This document shows, one piece after another, positions 44,229 to 52,251 of a stretch of 64,000 bases of DNA (position 1 is the first letter of the stretch; each line of letters starts with the position of its first letter). The notes beneath the pieces were generated by a model, which ran no database searches, was not told where the DNA came from, and saw nothing but the letters and a program-made list of their open reading frames with translations. Source of the DNA: Planctomycetota bacterium (GTDB lineage: Bacteria; Planctomycetota; UBA1135; UBA2386); contig JANQJF010000059.1 in assembly GCA_028281765.1 (NCBI GenBank), positions 62,001 through 126,000 on the forward strand, written 5' to 3'. Position numbers and translations under genes: made by a program.

Positions 44229-46288
44229 CGCCCTTTCTGTCTCGAGGCTGACCGTCCTCGAGCCGCATGTTCTGTGGAGAACTCTCCGTTGGACATCGCA
44301 CTGACCTGCGAGCCCTTGGAGATTCGAACGCTGCGCCGCGGTCCTCGATCGAGAACCTCGAGCAGCAGCCGACCTGCGGCAGGAGCAGCATACGTCCCGC
44401 CATAGAACAGGTCAGCACCCTTCTTCTGAAGCACACACAAGACCAGCACCCGCGGATCACGGGCCGGTGCGAAACCGGCGAATGAGGCGGTACGAGTCTT
44501 GACTGGAGCGCCGGCCGGGAACTCGGAAGTCCCCGTCTTGCCGGCGATGAGTTTCTCGGGCACACGCATCTTGCGGAGCATGCGCGTCAGCGACCCGGCG
44601 GTGGCGCCGTCCGCGCCATCCACCATCGCCGTCATCGCTTCGACGACGCGATCCCGCGTCGACGGCGCCAGGAACGGCTGCGAGTCGGCGTCGCGGGACG
44701 GGATGCGATGCAGCTTCCCGTCGATCTCGACGGAATCGATCAGGCGCAGCGTGCGCGCCCGGCCGGAGATCATCGTCAAGTAGGCCCGCGCGAGGTGCAT
44801 CACCGTCGTCTGGATGCCGTAGCCGTAGCACAACGACGGACCGGTCCAGACGTGCTGCTCGTTCCAGTTCATCGAGGTGAGACGCGGCGGCAGGATCCGA
44901 TGCTTGCGCTGGGGCAGCGGGATCTCGAGGTCGTCGCGCAGCCGATAGCGCGACAGGTACTCCTCGAGCCCCTCGGCACCGAGCTGCATCCCGACCCGGA
45001 CCGCGCCGATGTTGCTCGACTCGATCAAGATCTCGCGTGGGGTGATCACCCCACACTTGTGCGAGTCGCGGATCCTCCGCAGCTTGCGCGGCCGCTCGAT
45101 CGGCAGCCGCAGGCTCCGGCAGTCGACCGGCTTCGTCCAATCGACGACGCCGCGCTGCAGACCGAGCGCGAAGACCAACGGCTTGACGACCGAGCCCGGT
45201 TCGAACACGCTGTCCGTGGGGGCGAACGCGCCGAGACAGTCGTTGTCGACACCCGCGACCCTCTCCCCGTCCGCGACCCGCTGACTGAAGGAAGCGACCG
45301 CAAGGAGATCCCCGGTCGGGACGTCGACGGCGACCATCCCGCCCCACTCGGGGGCGGAGCCGTACTTCTTCGTCACCGCGGCGACCGCGGCCATCAGCTC
45401 GTCCTGCGCTGTGCGCTGCAGCTCGAGATCGAGCGTCGTGTGCATCCGCAGCGCCTGCTCGGCACCGCGACGACGAGCGGTCCAGTACGGCACGAGGCGG
45501 GCGTCCACGCGGAGCTCCCGCTGCCCGACCCCCCGCGGCTTCGCGATCGAGAGGCGCTCGAGACCGCTGACACCGACCTGCGTCACGCCCCGCTCGTGAT
45601 CGTCGACGACTCGGCCCACGAGGCCCGCCATCAGCTGCGGCGCGGTGTAGACCCGCTCGAACCGCTTCTGCAGATGCACGTACATCCGATACGGGGCCTT
45701 GTGGCCACGACGCACGTCGAGCGCACGCAGCTCGAGCACCGCGCCCGCGTCGACGATCTCGCTGTGGATCGGCGTGTCGACCTTGACCCAGCGCGGCTTG
45801 AACTTCTCGCGGGCGCGGCGCTTCTCGACGATCGTCTTCGCGAGGCGCTTCAGCCGCTTGTCGACCTTGGCGTAGATTCGGTCCGTCAGGCGGTCGCGCA
45901 GGTCTTCGGCGGCGGCGAGATCCGGGGTGATGGTCTCGTCGCGCTCGAACACGAGCATGAGATCGGACACGAGCGAGCCGACCGCGTGCGCGAGCTTCTT
46001 CGGGCGACCCCGTTCGTCGACCCGGAAGTAGACTTCACCCCACGCCTCGTAGACCGGCCGATCGTACGCGAGCAGCCGCCCGTCCCGATCGGTGATGCGG
46101 CAACGCTCCGCCGGAATGCCCTCGGTCCGCGAGCGCACGTCGACGACCCGCTCCGCAGCCTCGCTGTAGCGCACGACCTGCAGGAAGACCAGCCGTCCCG
46201 CGAGCGTCAGCACGACACCGAACAACAGGCAGAAGCAAAGCGTGATTCGGGCGCGTTCCGCGCCTGGCATGTCCGTCATCGTCCGCAC
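44225..46288 (-). CDS. ftsI: Class B penicillin-binding protein (FtsI/PBP2-like)
   Basis: 687 residues with one N-terminal helix (CFCLLFGVVLTLAGRLVFLQV). The pedestal domain is longer than usual, with a charged insert (about 130-180). The transpeptidase domain has EPGSVVKPL (SxxK serine near 366), IESSNIGAVR (SxN near 422) and AGKTGTSEF (KTG near 581). It crosslinks septal peptidoglycan with FtsW. No PASTA repeats are present. The C-terminal tail after YAAPAAGRLLLEVL is basic. The start is at the first ATG; a second ATG nine bases downstream is also possible. Confidence 0.95.
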   Translation of the reverse strand: MRTMTDMPGAERARITLCFCLLFGVVLTLAGRLVFLQVVRYSEAAERVVDVRSRTEGIPAERCRITDRDGRLLAYDRPVYEAWGEVYFRVDERGRPKKLAHAVGSLVSDLMLVFERDETITPDLAAAEDLRDRLTDRIYAKVDKRLKRLAKTIVEKRRAREKFKPRWVKVDTPIHSEIVDAGAVLELRALDVRRGHKAPYRMYVHLQKRFERVYTAPQLMAGLVGRVVDDHERGVTQVGVSGLERLSIAKPRGVGQRELRVDARLVPYWTARRRGAEQALRMHTTLDLELQRTAQDELMAAVAAVTKKYGSAPEWGGMVAVDVPTGDLLAVASFSQRVADGERVAGVDNDCLGAFAPTDSVFEPGSVVKPLVFALGLQRGVVDWTKPVDCRSLRLPIERPRKLRRIRDSHKCGVITPREILIESSNIGAVRVGMQLGAEGLEEYLSRYRLRDDLEIPLPQRKHRILPPRLTSMNWNEQHVWTGPSLCYGYGIQTTVMHLARAYLTMISGRARTLRLIDSVEIDGKLHRIPSRDADSQPFLAPSTRDRVVEAMTAMVDGADGATAGSLTRMLRKMRVPEKLIAGKTGTSEFPAGAPVKTRTASFAGFAPARDPRVLVLCVLQKKGADLFYGGTYAAPAAGRLLLEVLDRGPRRSVRISKGSQVSAMSNGEFSTEHAARGRSASRQKGR

Positions 46289-46300
46289 CCCCCGGCTACG

Positions 46301-46579
46301 TCATTCGCCTCCGCGGGCGTCCAAGCGCGCCCACATCCTCGCCAATCGACGTGGCTCCACCGCCCGGCGCCACGCCGCTTTCTCGCGTTCGAACGTGACC
46401 TCGAGCGCCATGACCTCTTGATGCAAGAGCTCCAGCTCGCGCCGTCGATTCACGTTGTCGGCCTTGATCGCGGCTGTTCCGATCGCGATCCCTGCCGCTG
46501 CTGCGAAGGCGACGCCGGCGAACAACCACTTCACCGCCATCGCTGCGCGCGCCGCCACACTCGTCGAGTACTGACTCAT
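46301..46579 (-). CDS. ftsL: FtsL-like small division protein
   Basis: The ATG at 46579 overlaps the rsmH stop (ATGA) and gives 92 residues: a cytoplasmic start, one transmembrane helix (WLFAGVAFAAAAGIAIGTA, about 17-37) and a charged coiled coil (RRRELELLHQEVMALEVTFE). Sequence identity to FtsL is always low. The call rests on size, topology and the invariant slot between rsmH and the class B PBP. Confidence 0.75.
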   Translation of the reverse strand: MSQYSTSVAARAAMAVKWLFAGVAFAAAAGIAIGTAAIKADNVNRRRELELLHQEVMALEVTFEREKAAWRRAVEPRRLARMWARLDARGGE

Positions 46580-47520
46580 GACGCACGCTTGATCCCACAC
46601 CGAAGCTTCGCGCTCCGCGAGCGCGGGTTGCGACCGGTCTCGGCCGCGCCGGCGACGATCGGCTTGCGGAACGGCAGCTCCGCATTCTCGCGAAGGAACC
46701 GCTTCACGACCCGATCTTCGACCGAATGGAACGAAATCACCGCGAGGCGACCACCCTCGCGCAGCGCCGAGAGCGCCCCCTCGAGCCCCCGCTCGAGCGC
46801 GCCCATCTCGTCGTTGACCGCCATGCGGATCGCCTGGAACGACCGCGTGGCAAAATGGATGCGCTGCCGACGGGCCGGCGCGGGCAGCGCCTTCGCGATC
46901 ACGTCGACCAACTGCGACGTGCGCTCGATGCGATGCCGGCCCCGCGTCTCCACGATCGCCCGCGCGATGCGACCCGCGAATCGCTCCTCGCCGTAGTCAC
47001 GGAGAACGCGCTCCAACTCGTCACGGCTCACGCGACGCAACCAGGCTTCCGCCGTGGTCTTCGCCGAGGAGTCCATGCGCATGTCGAGTGGACCGTCGTT
47101 CATGAATGAGAAACCGCGATGAGGTGAGTCGAGCTGGAGAGAACTGACGCCGAGGTCGAGGAAGCAACGGTCGCACGACGTGAGCCCCATGGACTCCAAC
47201 ACGCGCCCGATCTCGGCGAAGGAAGACTGGTGCAGATCGATCCCGAGGGACCCGGACTTGCGCGCCTCGCGTTGAAGCGCCCGCTCCGCGTACCTCAGGA
47301 TCTCCCCGTCTCGGTCGAGGCCGATGAGCCGTCCATCGGGGGTGATTCGCCTGCTGAATTCCACCGCGTGCCCCGCCGCGCCGACGGTGCCGTCGACGAC
47401 GATCAATCCGGGCGAGAGATCCATGACCTCGAGACTCTCGTGCAGCAATACGGGCTCGTGGACCCTGACCGATCCACGCCCTTCGTCTGCAGGAGAACCT
47501 CCAGATCCCTCGACCGTCAC
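46576..47520 (-). CDS. rsmH: 16S rRNA m4C1402 methyltransferase
   Basis: 314 residues from GTG 47520. VHEPVLLHESLEVM, VVDGTVGAAGHA (SAM loop), DRCFLDLGVSSLQLDSPHRG, TRSFQAIRMAVNDEM and LAVISFHSVEDRVVKRFLREN are standard RsmH (MraW) blocks. The first 18 residues are a polar extension and the real start could be slightly downstream. It lies 54 bases after mraZ. Confidence 0.96.
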   Translation of the reverse strand: MTVEGSGGSPADEGRGSVRVHEPVLLHESLEVMDLSPGLIVVDGTVGAAGHAVEFSRRITPDGRLIGLDRDGEILRYAERALQREARKSGSLGIDLHQSSFAEIGRVLESMGLTSCDRCFLDLGVSSLQLDSPHRGFSFMNDGPLDMRMDSSAKTTAEAWLRRVSRDELERVLRDYGEERFAGRIARAIVETRGRHRIERTSQLVDVIAKALPAPARRQRIHFATRSFQAIRMAVNDEMGALERGLEGALSALREGGRLAVISFHSVEDRVVKRFLRENAELPFRKPIVAGAAETGRNPRSRSAKLRCGIKRAS

Positions 47521-47574
47521 GATGACCCCACCTGTCCGACCGCCCGGCGCCGTGGAGTCAGCTCGCGAGCGGAA

Positions 47575-48051
47575 TCAGGACTTCGAAGCCCCCTTCGACC
47601 CGACCGTTGTTTCATCTGGCAAAGAACTCGTTTCGGTTCCGGCGTCCTCCATCGACTCCTGCCAACGCAAGGCCGACCAGAGTTCGATCATCGGCCCCAT
47701 GCCGACCACGACGACGCGCTTGTCGTCCTTGCCGAGTCCCATGTAGTTGCGCAAGAACTCGGAGATGACGATGCGCCCGGCCTTGTCCGGCTTGCAGTCT
47801 TCGGCGTGCCCGAGGAAGCGACGCAGCTTGGCGCGCTCCTCGGCTTCCTCCGCGAGAGGATCCACGTCGAAGTTGCTGGCCTTCTGGTCGAACGCCGACT
47901 TCGAGATCAGCAGCAGGCATTTGTCCTGACTTGCGGTCAGGACGAAATTGGTGTCCACTGCCGGAAGTCGCTCGAGGAACCGCTTCGGGACGATCAAGCG
48001 CTGCTTGTCGTCGAGCGAATGCGTCGATGCTCCTCGGAAGACTTCTGACAT
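47575..48051 (-). CDS. mraZ: Transcriptional regulator MraZ
   Basis: 158 residues with two SpoVT/AbrB-like half-folds: HSLDDKQRLIVPKRFLERL and CKPDKAGRIVISEFLRNYMGL, each with the DxxxR motif. MraZ forms rings that bind direct repeats in its own promoter and represses the dcw cluster. A roughly 15-residue Ser/Thr/Glu tail is extra. Repeats fitting this role overlap the promoter at 48105-48136. Confidence 0.95.
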   Translation of the reverse strand: MSEVFRGASTHSLDDKQRLIVPKRFLERLPAVDTNFVLTASQDKCLLLISKSAFDQKASNFDVDPLAEEAEERAKLRRFLGHAEDCKPDKAGRIVISEFLRNYMGLGKDDKRVVVVGMGPMIELWSALRWQESMEDAGTETSSLPDETTVGSKGASKS

Positions 48052-48104
48052 CTCGAAACCGAAACTGACCCCGACACGCCGAGTGGACCCGGGTGCCGAT
48101 GAGC

Positions 48105-48136
48105 ACCCACCTTACCTCCACCCAGCCCCACGTCAA
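48105..48136 (-). promoter_or_regulatory. dcw cluster promoter with overlapping MraZ-type repeats
   Basis: On the minus strand TTGACG (48136-48131), a 16-base spacer and TAAGGT (48114-48109) form a good sigma-70 promoter about 58 bases before mraZ. Within it lie TGGGG (48130-48126), TGGGT (48124-48120), TGGAG (48120-48116) and TGGGT (48109-48105). Three of these fall 10-11 bases apart, matching the helically phased TGGGN repeats bound by MraZ in E. coli. Repressor binding would cover the spacer and the -10. Confidence 0.7.
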
Positions 48137-48230
48137 GCGCGTGAAATGCGGGATTCGAGCGTCAAACATCCCCTCGTCACCCATTCCACATCCACCTGGG
48201 GCGCGAATCGCGTCCCACCACCAGATGTGG

Positions 48231-48360
48231 GTCAAAGGGTCGGGCGGTCCGGCGAGATTCCCGGGGAGCCGGGTGGTTGTGGATGCACCGGGGTGGGGAA
48301 TCCGGTGGTGGCGAGTGGGTGCCGGGGGGTGCTGGTGGGTGCCGGGGGTTGCACGGGTCC
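48231..48360 (+). other. G-rich tract with a 20-base-period repeat upstream of the epimerase
   Basis: No gene is seen in the 360 bases between mraZ and the epimerase, apart from the mraZ promoter. This stretch is G-rich on the plus strand. GTGGGTGCCGGGGG occurs at 48315-48328 and again at 48335-48348. More than six runs of three to six G residues (for example 48270s, 48290s, 48324-48329 and 48344-48348) could form a G-quadruplex just before the GTG start at 48412. The function is unknown. Confidence 0.55.
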
Positions 48361-48411
48361 CCGGCGAAATCCGCGTGAGGGCGACGCGTTCTGATCCCGG
48401 AAAGTGACCCC

Positions 48412-49335
48412 GTGGCATCCAACGACAAGATCGTCATCGCCGGTGGATCGGGCTTTCTCGGCCTGAGTCTCGCCCGGCGGCTGTCAGGTGACGGATACGA
48501 AGTGGTGCTGCTGTCGCGGAACGCGCCGCCGAGCGCTCCAGAATACCGGCACACGCCGTGGGATGCGCGATCTCCCGAAGACGCTTGGGTATCCGAATTG
48601 AACGGGGCTGTGGCGCTCGTCAATCTGGCCGGCCGCACCGTCGACTGCATCAAGACGCCGGAGCACCGGGACGAGATCCTGCGCTCGCGCGTCGAGTCGA
48701 CCAGAGCTCTCGGACGGGCCGTGCGTGCGGTCGACGCGCCCCCACCAGTGTGGGTGCAGATGTCCACCGCGCACATCCACGGCGACCCCCCGGAGCTCGT
48801 GTGCGACGAGGAGTCCGCGATCGGCGAAGGGCTCGCGCCGCTGGTCGGCCGGGCGTGGGAAGACGAGTTCGCGAGCGCGGTCCTGCCCGAAATGCGCGGC
48901 GTCGTGCTCCGCACCAGCTTCGTGCTCGGCAAGGGTGGCGGCGCGTTCCCGAAGCTCCGCGCTCTCGCGCGGTTCGGACTCGGCGGCCGCGCGGGTCACG
49001 GCCGCCAGGGCATCAGCTGGCTGCACGAATCCGACATGAACGGGATCTTCGTGCGCGCGCTGACCGACGAGAGCATGCGCGGCGTCTTCATGGCGACAGC
49101 CCCGAACCCGGTGTCGAACGCCGAGTTCATGCGCGAGCTACGCCGCACCGTCGGCATGCCGATCGGCCTGCCGGCGCCGGCCCCGATGGTCCGACTCGGC
49201 GCGCGGTTCGTGATGCGCTCCGATCCGGAACTGGTGCTGCTCCGTCGCTACTGTGTACCGACGCGGCTGAAGGAACTCGGCTTCGAGTTCGAGTTCGAAG
49301 AGCTGCGAGCGGCGCTCAACGACCTGTGTGAGTGA
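48412..49335 (+). CDS. TIGR01777-family NAD(P)-dependent epimerase-like protein
   Basis: GTG start at 48412, 307 residues. It is an extended SDR: nucleotide loop IVIAGGSGFLGLSLARRL, LVNLAGRTVDC, VQMSTAHIHGD in place of the usual YG, and RTSFVLGKGGGAFPKL. The C-terminal DUF1731 block (LLRRYCVPTRLKELGFEFEF) is present. Such proteins (YfcH-like) have no settled substrate. Confidence 0.88.
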   Translation: MASNDKIVIAGGSGFLGLSLARRLSGDGYEVVLLSRNAPPSAPEYRHTPWDARSPEDAWVSELNGAVALVNLAGRTVDCIKTPEHRDEILRSRVESTRALGRAVRAVDAPPPVWVQMSTAHIHGDPPELVCDEESAIGEGLAPLVGRAWEDEFASAVLPEMRGVVLRTSFVLGKGGGAFPKLRALARFGLGGRAGHGRQGISWLHESDMNGIFVRALTDESMRGVFMATAPNPVSNAEFMRELRRTVGMPIGLPAPAPMVRLGARFVMRSDPELVLLRRYCVPTRLKELGFEFEFEELRAALNDLCE

Positions 49336-49404
49336 GAGACTGGTGAGTGCGCATTCGACGAATGCGCACCCATCCCGCCCGACTGCCACCTACGAAGGGA
49401 ACCC

Positions 49405-49950
49405 CTAGCCCTCCCCGCCCTCTCCCTCAGCAGCAGCTTCGACCTCCGGCTCCTCGTCCCCCGCCGCCAGAGCATCCATCAGCTCCGTCTCGAGGTTTGC
49501 CAGCCGCTCCTCGTCGAGCGCGGGCGCGAACAGCGCCACCGGCGCCATGCCCTCGACCTTCGGGTCGATGACGACGAGATCCGCGCGCTCCTGCTCTTCG
49601 TTCATCGCGTCGACCATCTTGAGCAGGCGCTTGCGCAGTAGGAGCAGCGCGACGAAGTAACGCAGACCGCGCGCCTTGTCGTCGTCCACCTCCGCCAGCC
49701 GATCAAACAGCATGCGCAACGCGACCAGGTCGAGCACCGGACCCTTCTGGCCGTCGACGCGCCGTCGACACTTCCAGAAGATCGGCGCGTCGGCTGCGGA
49801 CTTGTCGATGCGGTGAAAGCACATCGCGCACAGATCGCGGCGCACGCACTCCGGCACCTCGAGCACCGCGAAGTACTCCTCGGCGGCCGGCAGCGGACAA
49901 CCGGGCTCTTCACACTTCGTGCGATCGCGTTGGATCTTCCAGCCTTCCAT
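49405..49950 (-). CDS. Cysteine-rich protein of unknown function
   Basis: 181 residues, no signal. The first 65 residues hold the spaced pairs CEEPGC and CVRRDLCAMC plus a late Cys (FWKCRRR), a pattern suggestive of a zinc ribbon that includes FHRID. An alpha-helical middle (VALRMLFDRLAEVDDDKARGLR, ALLLLRKRLLKMVDAMNEE) and a very acidic Glu/Ala tail follow. It starts 22 bases after the stop of the HEAT-like lipoprotein gene and is probably co-transcribed with it. I do not recognise the family. Confidence 0.65.
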   Translation of the reverse strand: MEGWKIQRDRTKCEEPGCPLPAAEEYFAVLEVPECVRRDLCAMCFHRIDKSAADAPIFWKCRRRVDGQKGPVLDLVALRMLFDRLAEVDDDKARGLRYFVALLLLRKRLLKMVDAMNEEQERADLVVIDPKVEGMAPVALFAPALDEERLANLETELMDALAAGDEEPEVEAAAEGEGGEG

Positions 49951-49971
49951 CGGTGCTTGCTCGCGTTGCTC

Positions 49972-50925
49972 TCAGCGATCGAGGGTCGTCAACCAGGAGC
50001 GCCACGTCTCGAGGGTCGCTCGCTGCTTCTTGCCCGACATCTTCCGCAACGCGGCGTCGGCTGCAAGCATTCCGCGGCGGTCGTTCGCGTCGTAGGCACG
50101 AGCCATGTAGCCGACGATCGCGCTCGCGTTGGCGTGCGACTTGTGATCGGCGAGCGCCTCGATGATCTTCCGCTGCACGTAGGGATCCGCCTCGCTCGCG
50201 AGCGCCTCCACCAACCGAGGTGCATGCGACGCGTCCCTCCCGAGGCCGCGATACGCCTCACCACGAACGCCCCAGTCTTCGTCGCGCGACATCGCATCGA
50301 GCAGCGCGACGACCGGCGCAGAGCGATCCTGCCAACCCGCGAGCACTTCGGTGCCCCGCAAGCGCGCCTTCGGATCCTCGATCTCGAACACCCCGCGCCA
50401 CTGCGGCAGCCCCTCCGGACCGACCAGCTCGAGCAGTTCGCGCGCGAGTGCGCGGTAGTCCCCGCGCGAGTCGCGTAGCAGGTCCATGACGATCGCCGGC
50501 ACTGCGGCTGGACCGAGCGCCTCGATCTCGCGGACGGGGCGCTTCCACACGGGCTCGCCGACCATGCGATCGGGATCGGTCTCGTCGATCTGGCGCGGCT
50601 GCCGCGCCTTGATCACGAACAGGAGCAGGTAGCGCGTGAGCCAGTAGGCCGAGACGGGATCCTGCGCGAGTTCGTCGCGCGCCTTCGCGAAGCCGTCATC
50701 ATCGCCATCGACGTAGAGTCGCACCGCGCCGTCGACGGCCTCGATCTTCTCCTTCGAGCGACGCGGCCGGAACAGACCCTTGTCGGTCTCGAAGTCCCCG
50801 CTCTGCACCGCCAGCTCTGGATAGAGGTCCACCCATCGCGAGATCGGCACTCGCGACGCACCGCTCGTGCCGGCACACGCGGCGAAGCCACAACCGAACA
50901 CGAGCACCCAAATCGCACGCAGCAT
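49972..50925 (-). CDS. HEAT-repeat-like lipoprotein
   Basis: The ATG at 50925 gives 317 residues starting MLRAIWVLVFGCGFAAC, a lipoprotein signal with its Cys at about 17. The second half contains helical pairs of HEAT/armadillo type (AVPAIVMDLLRDSRGDYRAL, APVVALLDAMSRDEDWGVRG, APRLVEALASEADPYVQRKI). These usually act as protein-binding scaffolds. The function is not predictable. The insertion sequence lies 62 bases upstream of its start, so its native promoter may have been displaced. Confidence 0.72.
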   Translation of the reverse strand: MLRAIWVLVFGCGFAACAGTSGASRVPISRWVDLYPELAVQSGDFETDKGLFRPRRSKEKIEAVDGAVRLYVDGDDDGFAKARDELAQDPVSAYWLTRYLLLFVIKARQPRQIDETDPDRMVGEPVWKRPVREIEALGPAAVPAIVMDLLRDSRGDYRALARELLELVGPEGLPQWRGVFEIEDPKARLRGTEVLAGWQDRSAPVVALLDAMSRDEDWGVRGEAYRGLGRDASHAPRLVEALASEADPYVQRKIIEALADHKSHANASAIVGYMARAYDANDRRGMLAADAALRKMSGKKQRATLETWRSWLTTLDR

Positions 50926-50987
50926 CCGCGGGAGTGTAGCGAGCCGTTCGGGGTCCCGCATCGCCCGGGCGCGGCGACTCGTCACGA

Positions 50988-51006
50988 AATCTTATGAACT
51001 GGCTGG
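50988..51006 (+). repeat. Left terminal inverted repeat of the IS
   Basis: AATCTTATGAACTGGCTGG. Compared with the right end read inward (ACTTCTGAACTGGCTGG), it differs by a two-base gap and one mismatch. Confidence 0.8.
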
Positions 51007-51071
51007 CTTCGGTGTTCACGCGGGTTTGGGAATCCCGAAGCGCGACGTCACGTTTGGCGCCTCAGTAGCCA

Positions 51072-51114
51072 CTTGTTCCTCGGAGGGCATCGACCGCCCT
51101 CGAAGAGGAGCAAG
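51072..51114 (+). promoter_or_regulatory. Hairpin that buries the transposase ribosome-binding site
   Basis: CTTGTTCCTC (51072-51081) pairs with GAGGAGCAAG (51105-51114) through ten positions (one T-G wobble), and GAGGGC (51083-51088) pairs with GCCCTC (51096-51101). The 3' arm contains the Shine-Dalgarno AGGAG (51106-51110) and ends at the base before the ATG. Transcripts entering from outside would include the whole hairpin and be poorly translated, the known IS10/IS50 strategy. Whether the internal promoter starts inside the stem cannot be seen. Confidence 0.75.
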
Positions 51115-52158
51115 ATGTTCATCCCAGCGCGCTGTCCAAACACCGATTGTCCGCGTCACTTGGACCCGGGCGAGTCGGTGTTCTTCGTTCGCCGTGGCTC
51201 TTACTGGCCGAAGTGCCGGGCCCATCCCGTGCCGCGGTTTCGGTGTCGCACCTGTAGCCGAGGCTTCTCGCGACAGACGTTCCGCATGGACTATTGTGAC
51301 AAGAAGCCACAGCTGAATACGTTCGCGTTCCAGCTGCTCAGTTCCGGGATCGGCTTTCGCCAGACTTCACGGCTCATCAATCTGTCGCGGCGCTGCCTCG
51401 AGCTGAAGTTCCGCAAGATCGCGCGTCACCTCGGTCACCTCAACTCCAATCTACGGGGTCCGCTGCGGGCGCCCACGACGACGCTGCAGCTCGACGAGAT
51501 CGAGACCTACGAGACGCAGCGCAACACTCGCCCGCTCACACTGCCGGTGCTCATCGAGCGTGAGAGTCGGTTCATGATCGCAGCGGCGGCGGCGCCAATT
51601 CGTCCCCGAGGCAAGATGACGGCAGCCCGGCGCAGGGCCATCGCTGAGGACGAAGCTCGCTTCGGACCGCGCAAGGACGAGTCGAGATCGGCTCTGCGGC
51701 GAGTGTTCGAAGCCGGCGCGAAGCTCTCTGGGCTCCTGGACCGGATCAGACTTCAGACGGACGAGAAGTCGTCATATCCCGGGTTGGCCTCGGCTGCGTT
51801 CGGTGCCGATCGGCTGTTCCACGAGACCACGAACAGCAAGGTCGCGCGAGCCACGTGGAATCCGCTCTTTCCAATCAACCACACGGAGGCAATCCTGCGT
51901 GATCTGATGGGACGTCTTCGACGGCAGTCGTGGCTCGTCAGCAAGCAACGGCAATACCTGGACCTGCACTTGCAGGTCCACATGGCGAATCGGAACTACG
52001 TGTGCCGTCGCTTCAACTTCGACGACCAGTCGCCGGCCCAACGCCTCGGATTCGTCAGTCGGAGGATCCGGCCGACGGAGCTCCTGTCGTGGCGGCAAGA
52101 TTGGGGGAAGCGCAGCGGCCACCCGCTGTCGCGCCTCGGCAACCCGATTGAGGGGTAG
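51115..52158 (+). CDS. IS1-like DDE transposase with N-terminal zinc ribbon
   Basis: The ATG at 51115 follows a strong AGGAG; 347 residues. The N-terminus has an InsA-like zinc finger (C7, C12, C34, C44, C47; CPNTDC then FRCRTCSRGF). A helix-turn-helix-like region follows (about 70-105, IGFRQTSRLINLSRRCL). Catalytic residues of a DDE core are visible: Asp127 in LQLDEIETYE, Asp216 in IRLQTDEKSSYP and Glu258 in NHTEAILRDLMGRLRRQSW. That last block corresponds to the N-x-x-x-R-x-x-x-x-R-L-x-R-x-S segment of IS1 InsB. Unlike IS1 itself, finger and catalytic core are one frame with no programmed shift. Residues 185-215 are an extra linker. Confidence 0.83.
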   Translation: MFIPARCPNTDCPRHLDPGESVFFVRRGSYWPKCRAHPVPRFRCRTCSRGFSRQTFRMDYCDKKPQLNTFAFQLLSSGIGFRQTSRLINLSRRCLELKFRKIARHLGHLNSNLRGPLRAPTTTLQLDEIETYETQRNTRPLTLPVLIERESRFMIAAAAAPIRPRGKMTAARRRAIAEDEARFGPRKDESRSALRRVFEAGAKLSGLLDRIRLQTDEKSSYPGLASAAFGADRLFHETTNSKVARATWNPLFPINHTEAILRDLMGRLRRQSWLVSKQRQYLDLHLQVHMANRNYVCRRFNFDDQSPAQRLGFVSRRIRPTELLSWRQDWGKRSGHPLSRLGNPIEG

Positions 52159-52179
52159 TCCGCGTCAGGCACATCAAGC

Positions 52180-52196
52180 CCAGCCAGTTCAGAAGT
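52180..52196 (+). repeat. Right terminal inverted repeat of the IS
   Basis: CCAGCCAGTTCAGAAGT, inverse of the left end; followed directly by the second GTCACGA. Confidence 0.8.
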
Positions 52197-52251
52197 GTCA
52201 CGACTCGCTGAACCGACCCACGCGCGACCGCGTTCTGACTTCTCGTAACGA

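Larger units (their letters stand above)
50988..52196 (+). mobile_element. IS1-like insertion sequence, about 1.2 kb, apparently complete
   Basis: The ends are imperfect inverted repeats with an 11-bp perfect core GAACTGGCTGG (50996-51006) and CCAGCCAGTTC (52180-52190); the match continues inward as CTT and outward as CTT. Both ends are flanked by the same seven bases, GTCACGA (50981-50987 and 52197-52203), as expected for a target duplication. One gene, an intact DDE-type transposase, fills the element. The intact ends, flanking repeat and open frame suggest recent insertion. The uninterrupted site would read GACTC-GTCACGA-CTCGC. Confidence 0.82.
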
